Assembly (NCBI GenBank): GCA_902518165.1
Contig: CABYFB010000003.1
Coordinates: 62,001 to 126,000, forward strand
Reading direction: 5' to 3'
Source: an uncultured Pelagibacteraceae bacterium
GTDB taxonomy: Bacteria; Pseudomonadota; Alphaproteobacteria; Pelagibacterales; Pelagibacteraceae
Length of the DNA: 64,000 bases
The notes under the pieces were generated by a model, which made no database searches, was not told the origin of the DNA, and saw only the letters and a program-made list of their open reading frames with translations. This document shows, in pieces, positions 48,250-58,028 of the stretch. Every line of letters begins with the position of its first letter. The first letter of the stretch is position 1. A program made the translations under genes and the position numbers.

Positions 48250-49086
48250 ATGATTTCTAAATTTAATTTAATTTACTTTATAATTTTTATTTTACTTTTT
48301 TCATGTTCAAAAAAAATAGATAAAAAAACTGTTATAAAAGAAAAAAATTTGGAAACACAAATGATTGAAGTTTATAAGCAAGGAATTGAAGAGTTTGAAA
48401 GGGGCGATGTTATTTTTGCCGGACGAAAATTTAGTGAGGCAGAATTATTATTTCCTCAATCTATTTGGGCTCCTAGAGCAGTTTTAATGTCAGCTTATGG
48501 ATATTTTTCTCAAGGATATTATAGCTATGCAATAAATGATTTAGAGCGTTTTTTAATCAAGTATAAAAATCACCCCCAAACCGATTATGCTTATTATTTA
48601 ATGGCTTTATGTCATTATGATCAAATTATTGATGAAAAAAAAGATTTAAAAGAAATTCTGTTAGCAAAAAAATATTTTGAAATTGTAATAAATAATTATC
48701 CGAATACAGATTATGCAAAGGACTCAAAATATAAATTAGATTATATAACTGAAGTTATGGCTTCAAAAGAAATGTATTTAGCCAGATATTATTTAGAAAG
48801 AGAAAAATGGATCCCTGCTATAAAAAGATTTCAAAAGGTAATCAGTGATTATGATACAACTATATTTGTTGAAGAAGCTCTTCATAGATTAGTAGAATTA
48901 AATTATAAAATTGGATTAGAAAATGAAGCGGAGAAATACGCTTTACTATTGGGCTATAATTACAAGTCAAGCAAGTGGTATGAAGCAAGCTATAGAATAA
49001 TAAACAAAGATTATAAAATAAAAAAAATAAGCAATAAAAAAGAAAAAGAGAATATTTTAAAAAAATTTAAAAAATTATTTAAATAA
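48250..49086 (+). CDS. bamD: Outer-membrane assembly lipoprotein BamD
   Basis: 278 residues. The signal sequence ends in a lipobox LLFSC with acylated Cys19. Five TPR-like helical hairpins follow, including QGIEEFERGDVIFAGRKFSEAELLFPQSIWAPRAVLMSAYG and YYLMALCHYDQI, the standard BamD pattern. It is an essential part of the BAM complex that inserts beta-barrel proteins. The alphaproteobacterial order lpxC-bamD is retained, but recN, which often follows bamD, is not here; ligA starts 11 bases later. Confidence 0.93.
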   Translation: MISKFNLIYFIIFILLFSCSKKIDKKTVIKEKNLETQMIEVYKQGIEEFERGDVIFAGRKFSEAELLFPQSIWAPRAVLMSAYGYFSQGYYSYAINDLERFLIKYKNHPQTDYAYYLMALCHYDQIIDEKKDLKEILLAKKYFEIVINNYPNTDYAKDSKYKLDYITEVMASKEMYLARYYLEREKWIPAIKRFQKVISDYDTTIFVEEALHRLVELNYKIGLENEAEKYALLLGYNYKSSKWYEASYRIINKDYKIKKISNKKEKENILKKFKKLFK

Positions 49087-49097
49087 TATCCAAATTA

Positions 49098-51110
49098 ATG
49101 GAAAAAGAAAAAATTAAAAAAAAATATTACTCAAAAATTAAAGAATTAATTAAACATAATAAATTATATTACGAACAAAGTAGTCCATCCATTTCAGATT
49201 CCCAATATGATAAATTAAGAAAAGAAATAATTGATCTTGAAAATAAATTTTCTTATTTGAAGGATAAAAATTCTCCAAGTAAAAATATTGGTTTTAAACC
49301 TTCAAAAACTTTTGAAAAGTTTAAACATAAAACACCAATGATGTCTTTAGCCAATGCATTTGATAGAAAAGATTTAATTAATTTTGAAAAAAAAATCCTT
49401 AATTATTTAAATGATAAAATCACATTAGAATTTAGTGTTGAGCCAAAAATTGATGGTATTTCTGCTTCTTTAACTTATTTAAATGGTAATTTGACTTATG
49501 GTGTTTCTCGTGGCGATGGAAGTGAAGGTGAACTGATAACAAACAATTTAAAAACAATAAAAGATATTCCTCATAAAATTGAAAAAAAAAGTATTCCTGA
49601 AGAAATAGAAATCAGAGGAGAAGTTTTTATTGAAAAAAAAGAATTTGAAAAATTAAAAGATAAATTTGCAAACCCAAGAAATGCAGCATCAGGATCACTT
49701 AGACAAAAAGATTCAAAAGAAACCTCAAAGATACCGCTCAAATTTATTGCTTATACATTTGGGTTTATAAGTGAAAATAAATTCAAAAATCAGTCTGATT
49801 TTTTAAATGAGCTAAAGGATTGGGGATTTTTAACAAGTGATTATAATAAAGTAATAAAAAGCACTGATGATCTATTAATATTTCATGAGCAATTTGAAAA
49901 GAAAAGATTTGATTTAAATTATGATATTGATGGGTTGGTTTATAAAGTAAACAGTTTACAATTACAAAAAAGATTAGGCTTTACTTCAAATGCCCCAAGA
50001 TGGGCAATAGCTCATAAATTCTCTGCAGATCATGCATATTCTGAAATATTAAACATTGATATCCAAGTTGGAAGAACAGGAGCTTTAACGCCAGTAGCAA
50101 AAGTCAAACCAGTAAACATCGGAGGTGTAGTTGTATCAAATGCAACCTTACACAATGAAGATGAAATTATAAGAAAAGATATAAGAATTGGCGATACAGT
50201 AAAAATTGAAAGGGCAGGAGATGTTATCCCACATGTTTTAGAAGTAGACCTTAAAAAAAGAAAAAAAACACAAAATAAATTTATATTCCCAACAATATGT
50301 CCTTCATGTGGATCTAAGACAGAAAAGGAATTTAATAAAATCACTAAAAAATTTGATGCCGTGAGAAGATGTACCAATGATGGATATACTTGCAATAAAA
50401 TTGCAATAGAAAAAATTAAACATTTCATATCAAAAGATGCAATAAATATTGATGGGTTAGGTAAAAAAGTAATTGAAAAATTTTGGGACTTAAAATTTAT
50501 AAAATTACCCCAAGATATCTATAATTTAGATTACCAGAAAATTTCCTCTCTTGATGGATGGGGATCACAATCAGCTTCAAATCTTAAATTTTCAATTGAA
50601 AACTCAAAGAAAGTCACATTAGATAAATTTATTTTTTCTTTAGGAATAAGACATATTGGAATAGAAAATGCTAAATTAATCGCAGATTTTACAAAAAATA
50701 TAAAAAGTTTTTTAAACTTTTTAAAAAAAAATAAAATTAAAGAACTAATTAATATTGATGGAATAGGAGAAACTCAAATTAAATCTTTAGAAAAATTTTG
50801 TCAAAATAAAACAAATATTAAAGTTGTAGAAAAATTAAGCGAGATACTGAGTGTTAAAGATAGAGAAGTTAAAAGTAAAGGTAAATTAAAAAATATTTCT
50901 TTCATGTTTACTGGCAAACTTCAAAACATTAGTCGTGCAGAGGCTAAAAGTTTAATTGAGGAAAATGCTGGTAGTATTGTTAGCAGTGTGACAAAGAAAT
51001 TAGACTATTTAGTAGCTGGCGAGAAACCAACTAATAGAAAAGTAGAACAGGCTAAAAATTTAGGAATAAAAATACTTACCCAAAAAGAGTGGTCTGATTT
51101 ACTGAATTAG
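49098..51110 (+). CDS. ligA: NAD-dependent DNA ligase
   Basis: 670 residues. Domain Ia (LYYEQSSPSISDSQYDKL), adenylation domain with nucleophile Lys117 in EPKIDGISASL, OB fold (VGRTGALTPVAKVKPVNIGG), a four-cysteine zinc finger (CPSCGSK...RRCTNDGYTCNK), HhH domain (DGWGSQSASNL, DGIGETQIKSL) and C-terminal BRCT (GKLKNISFMFTGKLQNISR onward). It seals nicks in replication and repair using NAD. Length is typical. Last gene of the 21-kb collinear plus-strand run; overlaps the convergent pepP by 12 bases. Confidence 0.97.
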   Translation: MEKEKIKKKYYSKIKELIKHNKLYYEQSSPSISDSQYDKLRKEIIDLENKFSYLKDKNSPSKNIGFKPSKTFEKFKHKTPMMSLANAFDRKDLINFEKKILNYLNDKITLEFSVEPKIDGISASLTYLNGNLTYGVSRGDGSEGELITNNLKTIKDIPHKIEKKSIPEEIEIRGEVFIEKKEFEKLKDKFANPRNAASGSLRQKDSKETSKIPLKFIAYTFGFISENKFKNQSDFLNELKDWGFLTSDYNKVIKSTDDLLIFHEQFEKKRFDLNYDIDGLVYKVNSLQLQKRLGFTSNAPRWAIAHKFSADHAYSEILNIDIQVGRTGALTPVAKVKPVNIGGVVVSNATLHNEDEIIRKDIRIGDTVKIERAGDVIPHVLEVDLKKRKKTQNKFIFPTICPSCGSKTEKEFNKITKKFDAVRRCTNDGYTCNKIAIEKIKHFISKDAINIDGLGKKVIEKFWDLKFIKLPQDIYNLDYQKISSLDGWGSQSASNLKFSIENSKKVTLDKFIFSLGIRHIGIENAKLIADFTKNIKSFLNFLKKNKIKELINIDGIGETQIKSLEKFCQNKTNIKVVEKLSEILSVKDREVKSKGKLKNISFMFTGKLQNISRAEAKSLIEENAGSIVSSVTKKLDYLVAGEKPTNRKVEQAKNLGIKILTQKEWSDLLN

Positions 51111-52820
51111 TTTTGCAAGCCACTTCCTCTCTTTATTATTTAAGTATGCTGATATTTTTGAGTAAGTTTCTAAGTGATAAGAAAAAATATAATCTTTTTC
51201 AATTTTTGTTAACAAATTTTCATCAATTAAATCTTTTTCAAGAGGAGCAAAAGTTAAGTTTTTAAAGAAAAGATTTTTATTATTTCCATCTATATAAACT
51301 AAATTTTCAATCCTAATTCCAAGTTTATTTTCTAAATAAATCCCTGGCTCATTGCTGACAATCATGCCTTTTTTAAGTTTTATAAAATTGTTTTTAGATA
51401 TACTTTGTGGTCCTTCGTGCACATTCATAAAAAATCCAACACCATGCCCTGTTCCATGACTATAGTTTAAATTTACAGAGTTAAGACTTTTTCTTGCAAG
51501 TTTATCTAAATTATTTCCATTTTTTAATTTATCTATTTTTGACATTGCAACTGCAATATGACCTTTCAGAACCCTTGTATAAAGCTCTTTAGTTTTCTTA
51601 CTAGGATCACTAAAAGAAATTGTCCTTGTAATATCAGTTGTACCCCATTTGTATTGTCCACCTGAATCAATTAACAAAAGATGATTTTTATTGAGTTTAC
51701 GATTGGATTTTTTATTTGATCTATAGTGAATTATTGCACCGTTTGGTCCTGACCCTGCAATTGTACTAAAGCTAGGAAATAAATAATTTTTGCTTTTTTT
51801 TCTAAAACTTTCCAATTTTTCTTCAACTTTAATCTCATCCAATTTTTTAATATTTGAATTCTTAATCCAGTATAAAAATTTTGTAACTGCGACACCATCT
51901 TTTATATGTGTTTCAATCATATTATTTATTTCAACTTTATTTTTAATTGACTTTAAATAATTAATTGGATCAACTCTTTTTTTGATTAAGAACTTTGAAC
52001 TAATTAATTTTTCGTTAATTACAGAACAGGTTTTGTTATCTATGCAAAATGATTTTCCTTTCAAAGAGATCAGTATTTTAAAGAAATCGTTTTTTCCATA
52101 AAAAGAAATTTTATTTTTAACAAGTTCTTTTTTTATATTTTTTAATTTTTTTTTATTTCCAAATAAAATTATGTTTTTATTATTAGTTATAATTGCTTGA
52201 AAATTGGCAATTGGAGAATTTGGTAAATCTTTGCCTCTAATATTAAGTAACCAACAAACATTTTCTCCTGAGCTAATAAATAAATTATCTATTTTTTCAC
52301 TTTCAAGAATTTTTTTTAGTCTTTTAATTTTACTTTTTGAGCTTTCTCCTGCGATTGAAGTATTAATTTTATAAACTAAATTATCTTTATTAATTATCTC
52401 ATTTTTATTTTTGAACAAATTGGAATTTACGGGAAATAGATTACAAGAATTATTAAAATATGTTTTTAATGTTCCAGTTGTAAATAACTTTGGATCAAAA
52501 CCAATTTTTAGTGAAACATTATTTTTAAGTATATCTTTTGGCCACACGTAAGGTATTTCATGAATTTTGAATTTTTTTCCTGACTGTTTTTTAGCTTGAA
52601 TTGTATATCTGCCATCAACAAATAAATGATTTGAGTTCTTTAAAATTAAGATAAAACCAGCAGATCCAGAAAAATTTGCAACTAGTTCAAGTTTATTTAT
52701 TTTTGAATATTCTGTAAAGAACTCATCGTTTTTTGGTATAATGTAACCATCCAAATTGTTATCAGATATAAATTTTTTTATATTTTTAATCATTTCAACT
52801 TTTTTTGATATCTTAGCCAT
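51099..52820 (-). CDS. pepP: Xaa-Pro aminopeptidase (M24B)
   Basis: A 573-residue cytosolic metallopeptidase that removes N-terminal residues preceding proline. Two creatinase-like N-terminal domains are followed by a pita-bread catalytic domain. Metal ligands can be read: DSGGQYKWGTTDITRT (two Asp), SHGTGHGVGFFMNVHEGP (His), NEPGIYLENKLGIRIENL (two Glu). A C-terminal cap ends KERKWLAKL, the pattern of the long APP1-like family. Length fits the 590-residue alphaproteobacterial form. It overlaps the 3' end of uvrD by 31 bases and is probably co-transcribed with it. Confidence 0.93.
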   Translation of the reverse strand: MAKISKKVEMIKNIKKFISDNNLDGYIIPKNDEFFTEYSKINKLELVANFSGSAGFILILKNSNHLFVDGRYTIQAKKQSGKKFKIHEIPYVWPKDILKNNVSLKIGFDPKLFTTGTLKTYFNNSCNLFPVNSNLFKNKNEIINKDNLVYKINTSIAGESSKSKIKRLKKILESEKIDNLFISSGENVCWLLNIRGKDLPNSPIANFQAIITNNKNIILFGNKKKLKNIKKELVKNKISFYGKNDFFKILISLKGKSFCIDNKTCSVINEKLISSKFLIKKRVDPINYLKSIKNKVEINNMIETHIKDGVAVTKFLYWIKNSNIKKLDEIKVEEKLESFRKKSKNYLFPSFSTIAGSGPNGAIIHYRSNKKSNRKLNKNHLLLIDSGGQYKWGTTDITRTISFSDPSKKTKELYTRVLKGHIAVAMSKIDKLKNGNNLDKLARKSLNSVNLNYSHGTGHGVGFFMNVHEGPQSISKNNFIKLKKGMIVSNEPGIYLENKLGIRIENLVYIDGNNKNLFFKNLTFAPLEKDLIDENLLTKIEKDYIFSYHLETYSKISAYLNNKERKWLAKLIQ

Positions 52821-54814
52821 CCGGGACTTCTTATTTCATTATCAAAATCAATATCTTGGTTAAATTCAAAGTCATCCTCATCTTTATTTGTAAAACTATT
52901 ATTTTTTTTTATGTATTCATCTGGCAGTTCATCTACAAATCTTGATGCAATACTATCTATCCAATCACCTTGATAAAATCTATTCATAGAGAATGAAATT
53001 TTTGCAATTTTTTTTGCTCGTGTTATTCCTACATAAGCCAATCTCCTTTCTTCCTCTAAACCATTTTCCCCTTTTTCCTCGATACTTTTTTGATGAGGAA
53101 ATAAGCCCTCCTCCCATCCTGGCAAATAGACTATATCAAATTCTAATCCTTTAGATGCATGCAAGGTCATTAAATTTACTTTTTCACTCTCCCAATCTTG
53201 ATCAAGTGATGTTGCTAGCGATACGTGCTCTAAAAAACTTTCCAAATTGTCAAATTCCTTCATAGCATTTAGTAATTCTTTTATATTTTCCAATTTATTT
53301 TCATTTTCTATATCCTTCTTATTTTTCAACATTTCACTGTATCCAGACTCATCTAAAACTATTTGTAAAAGTTTATTGTGATTTATTTTTTTCTTTAAAT
53401 CGTATCTCCATTTTTCTAGTAGATTTAATAAAGATACCAAACCCACCTTAGTCTTTGGTTTGATTTTGTTTTGTTCAATTAATTTTCTTGAAGCAATTTC
53501 TAGTGAAGATTTACTTAGTTTTGCGAATTCAGAAATATTTTTAATAGTTGTATCGCCAATAGATCTTTTTGGCACATTTATAATTCTTTCAAAAGATAGG
53601 TCATCCTTTGATTGATAAATACATCTTAAATATGCAATACAATCTTTTATCTCTGCTCTTTCGTAAAATTTAATTCCACCAATAATTCTATAAGGGATTC
53701 CAACTTTTAAAAATCTTTCCTCAAATTCTCTTGTTTGGAAAATTGCCCTAACCAAAATTGCGATTTCATTTAAAGAATTTTTTTTTTTATATTCTTCTAT
53801 TGTTGAACTTATGTCAGTAGCTTCATCTTTAACGTTTCTAAAACAATCCAACGTAACAAGTTCACCACCTTCTTGGTTAGTATATAATGTTTTGCCAACT
53901 CTTCTTTGATTATTTTCAATAAGTTTTGAAGCAACATTTAAAATATTTTGAGTAGATCTGTAATTCTTTTCTAGTCTTATTATTTTGGTGTCAGGATAAA
54001 TCTTGTCAAATTCTAAAAAATTTTTAATTTCTGCTCCTCTCCAACTGTAAATTGATTGATCATCGTCACCAACGCAGCAAATATTCAAGTTTGATGCAGA
54101 AAGATATTTCAGCCATTCACTTTGAATAAAGTTTGTATCTTGATATTCATCTACTAGAATATATTTAAATTTTTTTGAGTAAAGTAATGCTATTTCTTTA
54201 TAGTTCTTTAAAATTTTTACAGTATGTAGGATGAGATCACTAAAGTCTGCTGAATTTAGATCAATTAGCTTTTGCTGGTAAATCTTATATATACTTAAAA
54301 AATTATTTTCTAGAGTTTCTTTTTTTTTAATAATTACATCTTCAGGATATAAACCTTTGTTTTTCCATCTATCAATAACTGCCAATATGTACTTTGGCGA
54401 AATTTTTTTTATATCTATGTTTTCTGCTTTACATATATTTTTGATTAATCTTGATTGGTCATCCTGATCTATAATTGTAAAATTTGATTTCAATCCCACT
54501 GCCTGAGCGTGTTTTCTTAAGATTTTAGCGCTGATGGAATGAAATGTTCCTAACCATGGTAATCCTGTAGCTTCTTTTCTAAGAAGTTTTGATACCCTTA
54601 TTTGCATTTCTTTAGCAGCTTTATTTGTGAAAGTAACCGCAAGTATCTGACTTGAAAACGCCTTATGACTCTTAATTATGTGTGCAATTCTTGATGTTAA
54701 TACCTTCGTCTTTCCCGATCCTGCACCAGCAACAATCAATAAGGGACCATTAAGATACATTACTGCTTCCTGTTGCTTTTCGTTTAAATTTATCAAATAA
54801 TCTCTATTTAACAT
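52790..54814 (-). CDS. uvrD: ATP-dependent DNA helicase UvrD/PcrA
   Basis: A 674-residue superfamily 1A 3'-5' helicase of excision and mismatch repair. Motifs in order: Q motif (LNEKQQEAVMYLNGPLLIVAG), Walker A AGAGSGKTKVLTSR, AVTFTNKAAKEM, DEYQDTN, VGDDDQSIYSWRGAE, LEKNYRST, LMTLHASKGLEFD and EERRLAYVGITRAKK. It is shorter than E. coli UvrD by about 45 residues at the C terminus. It is divergent from the AsmA-like gene and lies upstream of pepP on the same strand. With uvrB and uvrC it gives most of the UvrBCD repair set in this window; uvrA is not here. Confidence 0.95.
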   Translation of the reverse strand: MLNRDYLINLNEKQQEAVMYLNGPLLIVAGAGSGKTKVLTSRIAHIIKSHKAFSSQILAVTFTNKAAKEMQIRVSKLLRKEATGLPWLGTFHSISAKILRKHAQAVGLKSNFTIIDQDDQSRLIKNICKAENIDIKKISPKYILAVIDRWKNKGLYPEDVIIKKKETLENNFLSIYKIYQQKLIDLNSADFSDLILHTVKILKNYKEIALLYSKKFKYILVDEYQDTNFIQSEWLKYLSASNLNICCVGDDDQSIYSWRGAEIKNFLEFDKIYPDTKIIRLEKNYRSTQNILNVASKLIENNQRRVGKTLYTNQEGGELVTLDCFRNVKDEATDISSTIEEYKKKNSLNEIAILVRAIFQTREFEERFLKVGIPYRIIGGIKFYERAEIKDCIAYLRCIYQSKDDLSFERIINVPKRSIGDTTIKNISEFAKLSKSSLEIASRKLIEQNKIKPKTKVGLVSLLNLLEKWRYDLKKKINHNKLLQIVLDESGYSEMLKNKKDIENENKLENIKELLNAMKEFDNLESFLEHVSLATSLDQDWESEKVNLMTLHASKGLEFDIVYLPGWEEGLFPHQKSIEEKGENGLEEERRLAYVGITRAKKIAKISFSMNRFYQGDWIDSIASRFVDELPDEYIKKNNSFTNKDEDDFEFNQDIDFDNEIRSPGWLRYQKKLK

Positions 54815-54845
54815 ATTTATTTATTGTATAAGCCTTGATATTTCG

Positions 54846-56210
54846 ATGAACAAAGTTAAGCAAAATAAAATTACTTTTTCACTAATTTTATTATCCATTG
54901 TTGTAACTTTTTCATCACTAACTGTTTTATCTTTACCAGTTTTATTCAATTATGAAAGTAAAGTTACACAAATAGAAAAAAATTTTTACAAAAATTTTAA
55001 AATACATTTAAATACGTCTGGAAAAGTTTCGTATAAACCATTTCCTAAACCACACTTATTAGTAGAAAATGCCTCAATTAGTTTAGAACCAGACAAAAAA
55101 AAAGATGATTTAATAGTTACATCAAATTTAAAAATATATATTTCTTTGAGAGATTTGTATTTAAGATCATTTAATAATTTTATATCAGCTGAAATTTCTA
55201 ACTCAAATTTGAATATTAAAATATCTGACTTAAAAGATATTAGAAATCACTTATATAAAATGGTAAATAAGCAAATAATTTTAAATAATTGTAAACTTTT
55301 CATAAGAAATTCAAGTGGTGAAGTGGTCTTAATTTCTCCGCTCAAAAAAGTTAATTATTTAATTAATAATAAAACTAAAATTAAAACTTTTAAAATTGAT
55401 GCTAAGATTTTTGGATTAAATTTTGTATCTGAATGGAAGAGAAGTTACGAAAATTCAAATATAAGTTCACTAAACATTAATTTAGCCAATCCAACAATTG
55501 AAATTAAAAATATATTTAAATTCGACAAAAATAATTTTGATGGTCAGGTAGAAATTGATTATTTACAAGATAAATTAAAATATAACATAGATTTTTATGA
55601 GGATTTAATTAATATTTCCTCTCCAAACAAAGAAAATACGAATTTTAATATTGAAGGTCTTATAAAACTTAAGCCATTTTACTCAGAAATGGAATTAACA
55701 ATTAAGGAAAGAAAAATACAAAATATTATTGATAATATTCTAGTACATCTTTTATTGTATGATGAGAATTATTTAGGAAATATAAATGGTATATTAAAAA
55801 TAAAATTTAATGAGCTTAGCAATAAACTTATAAAAAGTGGGGAAATTAATTTTACTATCAAAGAAAAACAAATAAACTTAGAGAGAGCAACATTTAATTT
55901 AGAAAAAATTGGATCTATAAATACTGAAATAAGTTTTGCAGAACAACAAGGAGATATAATTTTTTTATCAAAAAATCATTTAAAAATTGAAAATCATATT
56001 GAATTTGCAAAAACTTTTCAGGTTGGAACAAAAAAAATTAAAAACATAGAAAATATATATTTTGACATAGAAAAAAATATTGGAAAAAATGATTTCACAA
56101 TTTCAAATGTAAAATTAAATAATTTAGAAAATGATGAAAAAACAAAAGAAATTTTTATGGTAGAAAATATTCAAAATTTAAGGTTAATTATAAGAAAATT
56201 GATTGATTAG
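54846..56210 (+). CDS. AsmA-like membrane-anchored envelope protein
   Basis: 454 residues with one N-terminal membrane span (about 9-33) and a long beta-rich remainder. The start of the ectodomain (SGKVSYKPFPKPHLLVENASISLEP) resembles the AsmA N-terminal domain, in which a short strand and a P-x-P-x-L/V-x-V pattern follow the anchor. AsmA-family proteins are thought to bridge the periplasm and transfer phospholipid. The rest is lysine/asparagine-rich without recognisable motifs. It stands alone on plus between divergent uvrD and convergent fumC. Family assignment is tentative; it could be listed as hypothetical. Confidence 0.62.
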   Translation: MNKVKQNKITFSLILLSIVVTFSSLTVLSLPVLFNYESKVTQIEKNFYKNFKIHLNTSGKVSYKPFPKPHLLVENASISLEPDKKKDDLIVTSNLKIYISLRDLYLRSFNNFISAEISNSNLNIKISDLKDIRNHLYKMVNKQIILNNCKLFIRNSSGEVVLISPLKKVNYLINNKTKIKTFKIDAKIFGLNFVSEWKRSYENSNISSLNINLANPTIEIKNIFKFDKNNFDGQVEIDYLQDKLKYNIDFYEDLINISSPNKENTNFNIEGLIKLKPFYSEMELTIKERKIQNIIDNILVHLLLYDENYLGNINGILKIKFNELSNKLIKSGEINFTIKEKQINLERATFNLEKIGSINTEISFAEQQGDIIFLSKNHLKIENHIEFAKTFQVGTKKIKNIENIYFDIEKNIGKNDFTISNVKLNNLENDEKTKEIFMVENIQNLRLIIRKLID

Positions 56211-57595
56211 TTTGGATTAATCATTTTACTTGGATTAACAATCAAATCATATTCTTTCTCGGTAACTAAACCTGACTTAATTGCTTCATTTTTTAATTTT
56301 GTATTATTTTTTAATGCTTTTTTTGCAATTTTTGCAGCGTTATCATATCCAATTTTAGGAGCCAACGCGGTTACAAGCATTAATGAATTATCTAAATGTT
56401 CTTTAATTTTTTTTTTGTTGGCGCTAATATCTTTTACACAATATAAGCTAAAGTTTTTTACACTATCTGCCATTATATCTATTGATTGCAAAACATTGTA
56501 AGCAATTAATGGTTTAAATACGTTCAATTCAAAATGTCCATGACTACCCGCAACAGTTATTCCTGTATGATTTCCAATTACTTTGGCACAAACCATTGTT
56601 ACTGCTTCACATTGTGTAGGATTAACTTTACCAGGCATGATTGAGGAACCTGGTTCATTTTCTGGAAGTAGAAGTTCCCCATAACCAGCTCTTGGTCCAG
56701 AACCAAGAAATCTTATGTCATTAGAAATCTTCATTAATGCAACCGCACAAGAATTTAGCGATCCAGAAAAATTTACTATTGCATCATGTGCCGCTAATTC
56801 TGAGAATTTATTTGGAGCAGGTTTAAAGTTTATTTTGCAATACTTTTTGATCTCATTTACAATTTTTTTATCAAAATTCTTTTTTGTATTTATTCCTGTT
56901 CCAACAGCTGTTCCTCCTTGCGCTAAATAGTATATATCATTTAAACAATATTTTATTCTGTCTATGCTTTTTTTTATTTGTTCTTTGTATCCAGAAAACT
57001 CTTGTCCAAGAGATAATGGGGTAGCATCTTGAAGATGTGTCCTTCCAATTTTTACAATTTTATTAAATTCATGACTTTTTTTTTGTAGTAAACGTTCAAG
57101 TAATTTTAAACTTGGTAAAAGTTTATTTAATGTTTCAATTGCTATTGAAATATGCATTGCAGTTGGAAAAACATCATTTGTCGATTGAGATTTATTAACA
57201 TGGTCATTAGGATGAACTGGTTTTTTTGTTCCTTTTTTTCCCTTTAAAATTTCAATAGCCCTATTTGCTATAACCTCATTCACATTCATATTAGTTTGAG
57301 TCCCTGAACCGGTTTGCCACACTTTTAAAGGAAAATTTTCATCCATTTTACCATTAATTACATCGTTTGAAGCTTTTATTATTGATTTTGCAACCCTAGG
57401 AGAAATCAATTTATCTCTGTGATGAACTATTGCAGCACTTCTTTTAATAATTGCTATAGATCTTATAATAGAATTCGGAACAAATATTTTTCCTATATTA
57501 AAGAATTTTTTAGATCTTTGAGTAGATGCGCCCCAATATTTATCTTTTGGCACATTTATACCACCGATGCTGTCATATTCTTTTCTTGTCTTCAT
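56207..57595 (-). CDS. fumC: Class II fumarate hydratase
   Basis: 462 residues, the Fe-independent fumarase of the TCA cycle, interconverting fumarate and malate. Motifs: WGASTQRSKKFF at about 22, TGSGTQTNMNVNEV around 98-111, the GRTHLQDATPLSLGQEFSGY segment near 184, and the superfamily signature GSSIMPGKVNPTQCE with the catalytic Ser in its flexible loop around 318. It forms a homotetramer. Its 3' end overlaps the AsmA-like gene by 4 bases. The start MKTRKEYDSIGGINVP is typical of the family. Single gene on this strand. Confidence 0.96.
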   Translation of the reverse strand: MKTRKEYDSIGGINVPKDKYWGASTQRSKKFFNIGKIFVPNSIIRSIAIIKRSAAIVHHRDKLISPRVAKSIIKASNDVINGKMDENFPLKVWQTGSGTQTNMNVNEVIANRAIEILKGKKGTKKPVHPNDHVNKSQSTNDVFPTAMHISIAIETLNKLLPSLKLLERLLQKKSHEFNKIVKIGRTHLQDATPLSLGQEFSGYKEQIKKSIDRIKYCLNDIYYLAQGGTAVGTGINTKKNFDKKIVNEIKKYCKINFKPAPNKFSELAAHDAIVNFSGSLNSCAVALMKISNDIRFLGSGPRAGYGELLLPENEPGSSIMPGKVNPTQCEAVTMVCAKVIGNHTGITVAGSHGHFELNVFKPLIAYNVLQSIDIMADSVKNFSLYCVKDISANKKKIKEHLDNSLMLVTALAPKIGYDNAAKIAKKALKNNTKLKNEAIKSGLVTEKEYDLIVNPSKMINPN

Positions 57596-57656
57596 TTATT
57601 TGAATAAATAACTAATTAATTTATATACTAGTTTTTATTAATCTTACAGGAGTAAA

Positions 57657-58028
57657 ATGACAAATTTTCAAAAAGTAAAAAATTTTATGGAGACTTTTGG
57701 GCAAGAGGTAAAATCATCAGCATCATTCAGTTCTCCTAAAATAAATAATCTAAGATATAATCTAATTAAAGAGGAACTAGATGAATTTAAACAAGCATTA
57801 GATAACAATGATCTCTTAGAGGTTGCAGATGCTTTAACTGATATATTATATGTTACTTACGGTGCTGGGCATGCATTTGGTATTAATTTAGATGCTTGTT
57901 TTGAAGAGGTCCAAAATTCTAATATGAGTAAATTGGGAAATGATGGAAAACCTATTTACAATGATCAGGGCAAAGTTATGAAAGGTCCAAACTATTTTAA
58001 ACCAGATTTATCTAAATTTATTAAGTAA
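57657..58028 (+). CDS. MazG-fold (PRA-PH-like) nucleotide pyrophosphohydrolase
   Basis: 123 residues of the all-alpha NTP pyrophosphohydrolase family. The acidic metal-binding pattern E-E-L-D-E-F at about 38-43 and D-A-L-T-D-I-L-Y around 62-69 (helices of the EExxE...ExxD type) is clear. A C-terminal NMSKLGNDGKPIYNDQGKVMKGPNYFKP tail resembles a phage/bacterial PRA-PH-like subfamily. The substrate may be a non-canonical dNTP or another nucleoside polyphosphate. It has a good Shine-Dalgarno (AGGAG, 57648-57652, just before ATG 57657) and overlaps the convergent ygfZ gene by 8 bases. Confidence 0.82.
   Translation: MTNFQKVKNFMETFGQEVKSSASFSSPKINNLRYNLIKEELDEFKQALDNNDLLEVADALTDILYVTYGAGHAFGINLDACFEEVQNSNMSKLGNDGKPIYNDQGKVMKGPNYFKPDLSKFIK

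Noticed and set aside
50030..50428. 132-codon minus-strand frame inside ligA
   Set aside because: Falls in conserved OB-fold and zinc-finger coding sequence; no motif of its own.
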